The translations under genes and the position numbers were made by a program. Below the pieces are notes generated by a model, which was not told the origin of the DNA, made no database searches, and was given only the letters and a program-made list of their open reading frames with translations. From the NCBI RefSeq assembly GCF_018417595.1, contig NZ_CP070982.1, forward strand, positions 1,203,501 to 1,267,500: a stretch of DNA of 64,000 bases, written 5' to 3'. The DNA comes from Pseudomonas entomophila. GTDB taxonomy: Bacteria > Pseudomonadota > Gammaproteobacteria > Pseudomonadales > Pseudomonadaceae. Below are positions 53,201 to 62,100 of the stretch, in pieces. Numbering within the stretch: position 1 is the first letter of the stretch; every line of letters starts with the position of its first letter.

Positions 53201-53286
53201 CCTGTAGCGGCTTTAGCCGCGAAACAGGCGGCGCGGTGTGTGGCACCCGCTTCGCGGGTGATCGCGGCTGAAGCCGCTCCTACAGG
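53201..53286. repeat. REP doublet, GCGGCTTTAGCCGC stem, overlapping a stop codon
   Basis: CCTGTAGCGGCTTTAGCCGC and the inverted partner GCGGCTGAAGCCGCTCCTAC flank GGCACCCGCTTCGCGGGTG. It has the same design as at 22.7 kb. The right copy contains the TAG stop codon of the lhr-like gene. Confidence 0.92.
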
Positions 53287-56200
53287 GGCGGCGCCTGGCG
53301 CAGCAGGTGTTGATGCCATTGCGCTTGCTCGGTTGCTGGTGCCTCCACCAGATACTCATATCGCCCTGCCACCCGACTGGCCACCGCCACCCCATCCCGA
53401 TAGAGCAAGCGGTTGCCCCCTACCGCAGGCACCTTGGCCCCGGGCAACAGGCTCCCGACCAGGTTCAACGGGTCGCAGGCACTGACCATCACCAGCGCCC
53501 CATCCGCCGCCCGCCTGCGCACCTGTCGCAACAACCCCACAGCTTCCGGCAACGCAAACTGCTCGCCCGCCAGCCCTGCAATGAAGCGCCCGCCACGAAT
53601 CTCGCCGCGAGCCTCCAGCCGGTGATAACAGCGCAGCAGCTCACGCCAGGGCGGCAGCACATCGCTTTCACGCTCCAGCAAACGCCAGCACACCACCCCG
53701 TAGCGGCGCAGCAGGCTGCGCGCCACATGTTCAAGGCGCTGGCCTTCGTCCACGGTGCCTGCCCCCCTGCGCAACATGGCCCAGCGCCCGGCGTGGGCCA
53801 TGCTGCTGGACACCGGTGGGTGCCCACGACGGCCGTTGCGCGGGCTGCGCTTGGCTGCCGGTGTGATCAGGCTGCGCAGGCCGCTGAAACCATCGGCGCT
53901 GGCCAGCCCGGCACCGACCAGTTCCTGCAGGGCAGCTTCCAGCTCACTGGGCAACAGGTGAGCCTCGTCGGTCAGTTCGTCGAAGAACAGCGCGCCGTGT
54001 TCCTGCAAGGCTTGCTGTACCCGCCGGGCCCGTGAACCCAGTTGTTCGGGATCGGCTGTCGGGGCCAGGCTGCGCCACAGCCCGAGGTGCTCGCGCGGCA
54101 ACAGCACCAGCGGCGTGCTGCCCAGGGTGGTGGCCGAGGCCGTGGCCGCCAGCCGGCTCCACGCCCACTGGCCGCTGCGGCAGGCATCGTCCAGCCAGTG
54201 TGGGCTGTAGTCCTTGATCCGCGCCGGCAGCAGCTCGGCTTCCCAGGTTGCGGCAGCGCACGGGTAGCCCTGCAGTTGGCCGAGCACTTCACCGACTGCC
54301 TGGGGGCCGCGCAGACGGGTTTCACCCGCCAGGTGCTGCCAGTCGAACAGAAACCGCATGAAGTCCTGCAGGCTCACCGGCTCGATTTCCCGGCGCAGGC
54401 GCTTGACCGTGTAGCGGTGGATACGTGCGAGCAGGTGACGCTCGCACCATTGCAGTTCGCCTTGGCCAGGGCTGAAATGACCGCGCAACACGTAGCCTTC
54501 GCCTTCAAGGCGAGCGAGGGCTTGCTCGCAGTCGCCGGGTGCCAGCCCCAGTGGTGAACTGATCTGTGCCAGGGTCAGCGGGCCGAAACCGCTCAGGCGC
54601 GCGCGCAGCAGTTCAGTCAAGGCGCTATCTGGTGTGTAGGGCTGGTCAAAGCCTGGCAGCAGTGGCAGGCAGGGTTCAGGTTGGGCGGCGGAATACAGCG
54701 CCATGACCAGGCTCTGACGCTCGCGGGCAAGCCACAGGTGTTGCAAGCGGCAGGCGCGTCCGCTCTTGCAGAGCGCTTCCAGCAAGGCGTCCCATCCAGG
54801 GTTGGTCTGTACTTCGGTTTGGCTGATGATCCCCAGGCTCATCAATGCCTCGTGCAATTCATCGGCATTGGCCGGTTGTGGCCAGGCTTCGGCCTGCACG
54901 GCGGCGATGGCGTCGGCGTCCAGCGCGCCCAGGTCGTCGCTGCTGCTCACTTCGTTCCAGCGCCGGTTGAGTACCGCCTGGGTGCGCCGTTCTTCCAGCG
55001 GGGCGTCGTCGAGGAAGGTGTAGGGGCGGGCGTTGAGGATCGCCGAGGCCAGCGGCGAGGGGGTCGGCAGGTCGCGGCTGAGCAGGCGCACCTGGCCGGC
55101 CTCCATGCGCCGCAGCAGGGCCAGCCAGCCTTCGCTGTCCATGGCCTCGTGCAGGCAGTCGTCGAGGGTCTGTTCGACCAGTGGATGGTCGGGGATCTGC
55201 CGTTCGCCGACGATATTCTCCAGGCAGGCGATCTGATCGGGGAACACCGCGGCCACCAGGTCCTCGCTCTTCATCCGCTGGATCTGCGGCGCGACCTTGC
55301 GCCCGCCCACGTAGCGCGGCAAGGCCAGGGCCACCGCCGCGTTCCAGCGCCAGCGCACGCCGAACAGCGGGGCGTCGAGCAGGGCCTGGATCAGTATCGG
55401 TTCTGCCGTGCGGCTGTTGAGGTAGCGCCATACTTCATCCAGGGCGAAGCTGTGGCTGGTGGACAGCGACAGCACGATGGCGTCTTCGCTGGCCGCCGCC
55501 TGCAGCTCGAAATTGAAGGTGCGGCAGAATCGCTTGCGCAGGGCCAGGCCCCAGGCGCGGTTGATACGGCTGCCATAGGGCGAGTGGATGATCAGCTGGG
55601 TGCCGCCGGACTCGTCGAAGAAGCGCTCCATCATCAGGGTCTGCTGCGAGGGCAGCGCACCCAGCACCTGCCAGGTGCGGCCGAGGTAGTCGAGCAGTTG
55701 GCGGGCACAGTCTTCGTCCAGTACATAGTCGGCTTGCAACCAGGCGAGCACCTGGTCGGTATCAGCGTGTTGCAGGTGCGCGTCGATCCGCGCCTGCAGG
55801 CGGGCCACCGCAGCGGACAGTTCATCGCTACGCCCGGGCGCCTCGCCCAGCCAGAACGGGATGGTCGGTGGCAGGCCATGGGCATCCTCCACCCGCACAC
55901 GCCCGGGTTCGACCCGCAGGATGCGGTAGGACGCATTGCCCAACTGGAAGATGTCGCCGGCAATGCTCTCTATCGCGAAGTCCTCGTTGACGCTGCCGAT
56001 GTTCAGCGCCTGGGGCTCCAGCAGCACCGCGTAGTCGGCGGTCTCCGGGATGGTGCCGCCGCTGGTCAATGCGGTCAGCTGGCTGCCTCGGCGCCCGCGC
56101 AGCGTGCCGCTCACCGCGTCGCGGTGCAGGTAGGCGCTGCGTACGCCCTGGCGACCGTTGTAGCCTTCGGCGAGCATGCGCAGCAGGGCCTGGTAATGGC

Positions 56201-57554
56201 GCTCGTCGAGGTCGGCATAAGGCGTGGCCTGACGCAACAGGTCGAACAGCGCCGCCTCGGCCCAGGGCTGATTGCTGACTTCGGCGACCATCTGCTGAGC
56301 CAGCACATCCAGTGGTGCATTCGGAATCTGCAGCGCGTCCAGTTCACCCCGGCGCACGCAGTCGAGCAGTGCCACGCACTCGATCAGTTCGTCGCGCGAA
56401 GTGGGGAACAGGCGCCCCTTGGGCACGCCGTCGACCTGGTGGCCGGAGCGCCCGACCCGTTGCAGCAGCGCGGCGATCGACCCGGGCGAGGCGATCTGGC
56501 AGACCAGGTCGACCTCGCCGATATCGATACCCAGTTCCAGCGAGGCGGTGGCGACCAGCACCTGCAACTCACCGGCCTTGAGCCGTTGTTCGGCGGCCAG
56601 GCGATGCTCCTTGGCCAGGCTGCCGTGGTGCGCGGCCACGGCGTCGTTGCCCAGGCGCTCGCCGAGGTGACGGGTCAGGCGCTCGGCCAGGCGCCGGGTG
56701 TTGACGAACACCAGGGTGGTGCGGTGCTCGCGGGCGAGGGTGGCGAGTCGGTCGTAGACCAGGTCCCAGACGTCGCTGGCCATCACCGCGCCCAGTGGTA
56801 CCGGTGGCACCTCCAGGGCCAGGTCGCGATGACGGACGTGGCCGATATCGACGATGGCGCAAGGGCGTTCGTGCCCCACCAGGAACCTGGCCACGCGCTC
56901 TACCGGGCGCTGGGTGGCGGACAGGCCGATGCGCCGCAAGGGCCGCCCGGCCAACGCCTGCAGGCGCTCCAGGCTCAGCGCCAGGTGGCAGCCGCGCTTG
57001 TTGCCGGCCAGGGCGTGGATCTCGTCGACGATCACCGTGTGTACGCTGGCCAGACCCTGACGACCGGAGTCAGAGCCAAGGAGCACGTACAGCGACTCTG
57101 GTGTGGTCACCAGAATATGCGGTGCCCGCTTGCGCATGGCGGCGCGTTCCTTTTGCGGGGTGTCGCCGGTGCGCACGGCGGTGGTGATGCGTGGCACTTT
57201 CAGGCCGAGTTGTTCGAGGCTCTGGCTGATCCCTACGAGGGGGGCCTCGAGGTTCAGGTGGATGTCGTTGGACAGCGCCTTGAGTGGCGAGACGTACACC
57301 ACCTGGGTTTGCGCCGGCAGTTCGCCGTCGTTCGCCAGGCCCTTTTGGAACAGTTCGTCGAGCACGGCGAGGAAGGCGCTCAGGGTCTTGCCCGAGCCGG
57401 TCGGCGCGGCAAGCAGCATCGACTGGCCGCCGTGGATCAACGGCCAGGCACCGGCCTGGGCTTCGGTGACCGTGGTGAAGCGTTGGCGGAACCAGGTGGC
57501 GACGGCCGGGTGAAACAGCGCGAGCACCGGGTGCGGGAGGGCTGGCAGGTTCAT
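53280..57554 (-). CDS. lhr: Lhr-type ATP-dependent DNA helicase
   Basis: This 1,424-residue protein is a superfamily-2 long helicase-related protein. Motif I is at residues 50-57 (APTGSGKT), motif II at about 175 (VIVDEIHALAG), and motif VI includes LLQRVGRSGHQVDGVPKG. The long C-terminal domains follow the Lhr-Core and Lhr-C pattern (winged helix and beta-barrel domains), so it is the full-length bacterial form. Lhr acts in DNA repair, including responses to DNA-damaging agents. The final codons are CTG TAG; the stop and the preceding leucine codon belong to a REP element. A start at 57554 is the only one in good context. Confidence 0.9.
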   Translation of the reverse strand: MNLPALPHPVLALFHPAVATWFRQRFTTVTEAQAGAWPLIHGGQSMLLAAPTGSGKTLSAFLAVLDELFQKGLANDGELPAQTQVVYVSPLKALSNDIHLNLEAPLVGISQSLEQLGLKVPRITTAVRTGDTPQKERAAMRKRAPHILVTTPESLYVLLGSDSGRQGLASVHTVIVDEIHALAGNKRGCHLALSLERLQALAGRPLRRIGLSATQRPVERVARFLVGHERPCAIVDIGHVRHRDLALEVPPVPLGAVMASDVWDLVYDRLATLAREHRTTLVFVNTRRLAERLTRHLGERLGNDAVAAHHGSLAKEHRLAAEQRLKAGELQVLVATASLELGIDIGEVDLVCQIASPGSIAALLQRVGRSGHQVDGVPKGRLFPTSRDELIECVALLDCVRRGELDALQIPNAPLDVLAQQMVAEVSNQPWAEAALFDLLRQATPYADLDERHYQALLRMLAEGYNGRQGVRSAYLHRDAVSGTLRGRRGSQLTALTSGGTIPETADYAVLLEPQALNIGSVNEDFAIESIAGDIFQLGNASYRILRVEPGRVRVEDAHGLPPTIPFWLGEAPGRSDELSAAVARLQARIDAHLQHADTDQVLAWLQADYVLDEDCARQLLDYLGRTWQVLGALPSQQTLMMERFFDESGGTQLIIHSPYGSRINRAWGLALRKRFCRTFNFELQAAASEDAIVLSLSTSHSFALDEVWRYLNSRTAEPILIQALLDAPLFGVRWRWNAAVALALPRYVGGRKVAPQIQRMKSEDLVAAVFPDQIACLENIVGERQIPDHPLVEQTLDDCLHEAMDSEGWLALLRRMEAGQVRLLSRDLPTPSPLASAILNARPYTFLDDAPLEERRTQAVLNRRWNEVSSSDDLGALDADAIAAVQAEAWPQPANADELHEALMSLGIISQTEVQTNPGWDALLEALCKSGRACRLQHLWLARERQSLVMALYSAAQPEPCLPLLPGFDQPYTPDSALTELLRARLSGFGPLTLAQISSPLGLAPGDCEQALARLEGEGYVLRGHFSPGQGELQWCERHLLARIHRYTVKRLRREIEPVSLQDFMRFLFDWQHLAGETRLRGPQAVGEVLGQLQGYPCAAATWEAELLPARIKDYSPHWLDDACRSGQWAWSRLAATASATTLGSTPLVLLPREHLGLWRSLAPTADPEQLGSRARRVQQALQEHGALFFDELTDEAHLLPSELEAALQELVGAGLASADGFSGLRSLITPAAKRSPRNGRRGHPPVSSSMAHAGRWAMLRRGAGTVDEGQRLEHVARSLLRRYGVVCWRLLERESDVLPPWRELLRCYHRLEARGEIRGGRFIAGLAGEQFALPEAVGLLRQVRRRAADGALVMVSACDPLNLVGSLLPGAKVPAVGGNRLLYRDGVAVASRVAGRYEYLVEAPATEQAQWHQHLLRQAPPL

Positions 57555-57671
57555 GGCTTGGTTATGGCGGGACGAAGGCGAATTGGCAAGGGGCCGTTCG
57601 TCTGTCTGTTCCGGCCTCTTCGCGGGTGATGTGGGTTATCCTCTGCGCCCTCGTTCGTCCAGGAGCCCCTC

Positions 57672-58085
57672 ATGTCCAAGACTATCCGCATCGCCGCCGC
57701 CCTGTTGATCGACCCGCAGGGCCGCACGCTGCTGGTGCGCAAGCGCGGCACCCAGGCATTCATGCAGCCAGGCGGCAAGATCGATGCGGGCGAATCGCCG
57801 GCCCAGGCGCTGGTGCGTGAGCTGCACGAAGAATTGGGGCTGCGAGTCGACCCTGGCCAGGCCGTGCACCTGGGCAGCTTCAGCGCGCCAGCGGCCAACG
57901 AACCCGGCTTCGTCGTCCAGGCCGAGCTGTTCCGCGTCGACAGCGCCGAGGCCGTGGCCCCGGCGGCGGAAATCGAGGAGGTGCTGTGGCTGGCCGCGAA
58001 CCAGGCGCCGGACTTGAACCTGGCACCCCTGACCCGCGACCTGATCCTGCCGCTATGGCGCGAAGGCCTCAACGCACCGCGCTGA
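57672..58085 (+). CDS. NUDIX hydrolase
   Basis: This 137-residue protein has a full NUDIX box: GGKIDAGESPAQALVRELHE continuing EELGL (about residues 37-61; G-x5-E-x7-R-E-U-x-E-E-x-G-U). It is expected to hydrolyse a nucleoside diphosphate linked to another moiety. The substrate cannot be deduced. It overlaps the end of metR by 17 bases (convergent). Confidence 0.85.
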   Translation: MSKTIRIAAALLIDPQGRTLLVRKRGTQAFMQPGGKIDAGESPAQALVRELHEELGLRVDPGQAVHLGSFSAPAANEPGFVVQAELFRVDSAEAVAPAAEIEEVLWLAANQAPDLNLAPLTRDLILPLWREGLNAPR

Positions 58086-58986
58086 CCCCGTCCAGGGTGG
58101 CGAACGAAGTATCCTTGGCGGTCAGCAGGAAATCGCGCATGTACGGTGCATCGAGCATGTCGGTGCGCACCGCCGCGTAGAGCGTGGCGAACAGCCCCTT
58201 CTCGCCCAGGCGCTTGCCCTTCACGTAGCCGCGCGAACTGTACTCGTGCAGCGCCCAGTGCGGCATGCCGCACACGCCACGGCCGCTGGCCACCAGTTGC
58301 ATCATCATCACCGTCAGCTCCGAGGTGCGCACCGCGGCCGGCTCGATGTCGGCCGGCTCCAGGAAACGGGTGAAGATGTCCAGGCGGTCGCGTTCCACCG
58401 GGTAGGTGATCAGGGTCTGGTCGAGCAGGTCCTGGGGCACGATGTAGGGTTTGCTGGCCAGCGGATGCTGGTTGGCCACGGCGAGCATGGCTTCGTAGGT
58501 GAACAGGGGCACGTAGGTGATGCCGGACAGGTCCACCGGGTCGGAGGTCACCACCAGGTCCAGGTCGCCCCGGGCCAGCGCCGGCAACGGGGCGAAGGCG
58601 AAGCCCGAGGCCAGGTCCAGCTCGACTTCTGGCCAGGCGTCGCGGAACTGGTCGATGGTCGGCATCAGCCATTGGAAACAGCTGTGGCACTCGATGGCCA
58701 TGTGCAGGCGCCCGGCAGTACCTCCCGCCAGGCGCGCGATGTCGCGTTCGGCGCCGCGCAGCAGCGGCAGGGTGGCGTCGGCCAGTTGCAGCAGGCGCAG
58801 GCCGGCGCTGGTGAAGCGGATGGGTTTGGTCTTGCGCACGAACAATGGCAGGCCGAGGCGTTCCTCCAGCTCCTTGAACTGGTGTGAAAGGGCCGATTGG
58901 GTCAGGTGCAGCCGTTCGGCGGCCTCCACCAGGCTGTCCGCCTCGCGTAAGGCATGAAGGGTTTTCAAGTGACGGATTTCCAGCAC
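58069..58986 (-). CDS. metR: MetR-type LysR regulator of methionine biosynthesis
   Basis: This 305-residue LysR-family regulator has the helix-turn-helix LRTLHALREADSLVEAAERL-type N-terminus (as LKTLHALREADSLVEAAERL) and LTQSALSHQFKELEERLG. The effector domain has the MetR pattern: ECHSCFQWLMPTIDQFRDAW, DLASGFAFAPLPALARGDLD, VASGRGVCGMPHWALHEYSS. MetR senses homocysteine and controls metE, metH and others. The start is GTG at 58986, giving MLEIRHLKTL. metE is not adjacent in this window. It overlaps the NUDIX gene end-to-end. Confidence 0.9.
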   Translation of the reverse strand: MLEIRHLKTLHALREADSLVEAAERLHLTQSALSHQFKELEERLGLPLFVRKTKPIRFTSAGLRLLQLADATLPLLRGAERDIARLAGGTAGRLHMAIECHSCFQWLMPTIDQFRDAWPEVELDLASGFAFAPLPALARGDLDLVVTSDPVDLSGITYVPLFTYEAMLAVANQHPLASKPYIVPQDLLDQTLITYPVERDRLDIFTRFLEPADIEPAAVRTSELTVMMMQLVASGRGVCGMPHWALHEYSSRGYVKGKRLGEKGLFATLYAAVRTDMLDAPYMRDFLLTAKDTSFATLDGVSAVR

Positions 58987-59072
58987 GACGGCTCCGAAAG
59001 CATTCTTTGGCAAAGCGGGGAATGCCGTTGAGTTTCCCTCATGTTGAAGGCATTGTCGACGCGGGAACAAAG

Positions 59073-59096
59073 CAGGGCACCTGAACAGGTGCCCTG
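59073..59096 (-). terminator. Probable terminator of the large dermonecrotic-type gene
   Basis: An 11-bp perfect stem CAGGGCACCTG/CAGGTGCCCTG with a tiny loop lies eight bases after the stop. On the minus strand it is followed by CTTTGTT. No other gene needs it. Confidence 0.55.
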
Positions 59097-59103
59097 GGCT
59101 GGC

Positions 59104-62100
59104 TCAGAAGTGCGGAGCCAGGTGTTTCAGCGCCTGTGCGCGGTTGAGATCGCCGCGCCAGATACTTTCCACATGGCTGGCTTGCCACTCGCTGCCAAGG
59201 TAGCGCTGGGCAGGCGTTTTCAGGTGTGCCTTGATAAAGTCAGTGAATACCGGGTCAGCCTTGTTGAAATGCACATGGGCATACCAGAGCGTCCGTGGCG
59301 CGGCGTGGCGTTTGTCGCTGATGCGGAACTCCTGCAGGTGATCCGGACGTCCGTCGGGGGTTCGTTTGAGTTCGACCAGCGTGCCGGTTTTCTCGATGAG
59401 CAACACATCCTGATCCACCAGATAGTCCAGCTGTGCGCCATTGGGTTCGCGGGTTTTCATTATCTGTTCGATCCGCAGCGTGCGCCCTCGCTCGATCAGG
59501 TTGCGCGAGGCCATGTCCAGACGTGTCAGTGTCGGTTCGGATTGGGCCGCGCGGGCGATTCGGTTGGCAAGGCCTTCCAGGTCGTTGGCCTTGAACCGCA
59601 TCAAGTCTTCCAGGCTGGCGCCGTCCATGCCTTGTGCCGCGTATTGCTCGATTTTCTGGGTGAACGCTTGCAGCCCATCGAGATGCCGGCCGGCTTCACC
59701 GCGCAGTTCATCCAGGGTCGCCTGACGTACCGTAGCCGCCGCCCCGGTGTCCGGGTTGGTGAGGGTGAACTTGCCTGAGGCGTCCTGGCGGTAGATTTCG
59801 GTACGGCCGTTCACGCCGGTGATGCGGTAGGTGTTGGGCTGATGCGGATCGGCTTCGCCGATCAGGTAATGGGTTTGCACGGTTTCGAATACCCGTGGCT
59901 GGCGCTGGCCGGGGCGGTTGACCGGTTGCGGTTGCGAGGTGCCCTGCTGGAGGCTGCGGGCGTATTGGGTATAGGCATCGAGCGTGCTTTCCAGGCGTTG
60001 GACCTGCGCGGCGTCGAAATGCTCGCCATAGCTGGTTTTCCAATAACCCAGTCTGCTTTTGAACTGCCGCATCTGGTCGATCGACCTGGCCAGGATGGCA
60101 CCGCGCTGGCGCGCGCTGGTCCGTGCATTGCCCAGCGCGTGTACCGCGTAAAGGGCGCGATCGAGGTCAGCACGCGGCTCGCGCATCAGATACTGCAGGT
60201 TGAGCCAGGCGCCATCGAGCGAGCGTACCGGTTTGGTCAGCAAGCCCAGTAACTGGGCGATGTCCAGGTAATTGAGCAAATGGTCGGTGAAATTGCTCAG
60301 TTCACTGTCGATATGGCTGAACACTTCACGGCGTGCCGCGGTTTGCCTGACCTGTCGGCGCCAGGTACGCATGGCCTGCACCTGTCGACGCAAGTCATCC
60401 AGCTCGGCCAGCGCCTTGCCGCGTTGCTCGGCCATCTGTACCCGGAACACGAGGACCTCCTCGGTGGCGGCCATCAACTGGGCGGCGTTCAGGTCACCCC
60501 CCAGCCCATTGGCTTTCTCTCGGGCCACCTGGCGTAGCCGATCCACCTCGTCCAAGGTTTGGGCCAGGCGCATCTGCGTCATCTGGCCGAGCCGGTTGTG
60601 GCTGTCGCAGATCAGCATGGCCAGATCGTTGGCTTGGGCCTGCGCGTTGTTTCTAAGGCGTGCGGAGGATACCTCGACGAAACTCAGGCAGTCGGCGTGG
60701 ATGCGTTTGGCCTCGGCGATGCAGGCCTGCAGCTCGCCGACCAGGGAGGCGTCGCTGGCGTCCTGCGCCGCGAATGAACGTTTCATGCGTTGGTTGAGCG
60801 CATCGGTTCTATCCTTGAACGCTGGCATGTCGCGGTTGATGCTGTCGCGCAGGCGATTGTGCCGCCGGTAGGCCTGGTCTCTCCACCAGCGTGGCAGCCG
60901 CTCCCTGACGGCGGCAGGCCAGAGCGGGTCCAGCGTATCGGCAAGCCGGCCCAGGGTCTGCCCACCGCCGGCGCCGGCGCCCAGGCGGTGGACGCCATAC
61001 AGGGCCAGGTGAGTATTCCATTGGCCGTTCTCATCCAGCGCGATCGCCCGTTTGAAGGCGCTACCGCTGTTGCCTGACAACTCCCAGGTATGGCTGGCCT
61101 CATCCCAGCGAACCTTGTACGGATGACCCTGCACCTCGATATAGTCGCCCTGGGTATGACGATAAATGCCTTGGTAGCGGCCAGTGCCGGCAACCGGTAG
61201 GCCTTGCAGGGAAACAGGCTCGCTGGCTTGGTAACCGGTCAACCCGGCCAGGGGCTCATGGCCCGTACCCCATGGGCGTGGCGAAGCTGTCGCTGACCCA
61301 GGCCGCTGTGCCAGCTGATAGTGCCTGACTGAGCGGCGCAACCCGACGGCAGCGGTGCCCACGCCACCACCGAGCGCATCCATGGCGATATCGACGACGC
61401 TGACCAACACCTGCTCGATGGCATCGAGCACATCGACGCTATTGCCGGCGGCCAGGGCCCTGATCAAGCCGGCGGAAGCATCGTAGAGGTCATAAAGACT
61501 TACCGGCAAGCCCAGCACGGGAATCAGGCCGAGGGCGAGTTTGAAACCGAGTAGCACCTTGCCTGCCTGCGCGGCGAGGTTTTCGACATGCAGGTCCAGG
61601 TTGCTCCGGGAAGTACCGCGGTGGGCCTGGAGCAATTGTCCCATGTGGGTGTCCAATTGCAGTTCGGCAAGGGACTGCGTCGCGGGCCATTCGACGCCGA
61701 CGCCGATGATACCGTCGAAGCGGTTGGCATGGGCCTGGTCCAGGCGTGAACGGTGGGCGGCCGGATTGCCCTGCAGTGCCCTGCTGGCCAGGTAGTCACG
61801 TTCGCGGCTGTCCACGCTGCCTTCGAACAGGCTCAGACGTGCCTGCTCGAGGGTTGGGAACTGACGGAGCGGGCTGCTGGGGTGGTCGGGGCGGTACAGG
61901 AGGGTGGACTGGTGGGTGCGGTCCTCGATGAAGGTAACGCCCGCGAGCGTGGTGGGCTGGCCGTCGGTATCGGGGCCGCCGCTGGTCAGGCGGGCTGGCA
62001 GCAGCCGCAGGTCGAGGCCGTTGGCCTGCAAGTCGGCCCTGCTGTGTGCGTCGATCACTTGGGCAAGCATGGCGTGGCTGGCACTGTCCAGATGGCCGCT

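Noticed and set aside
1996..53286. Repeated palindromes as a possible CRISPR array.
   Set aside because: Copies are dispersed, palindromic, intergenic and differ in stem; there are no regular spacers and no cas genes.
57612..57628. CCGGCCTCTTCGCGGGT before the NUDIX gene as another REP.
   Set aside because: It matches only the tail half of a REP-like sequence; the stem partner and GTAGGAGC head are absent, so it is at most a relic.
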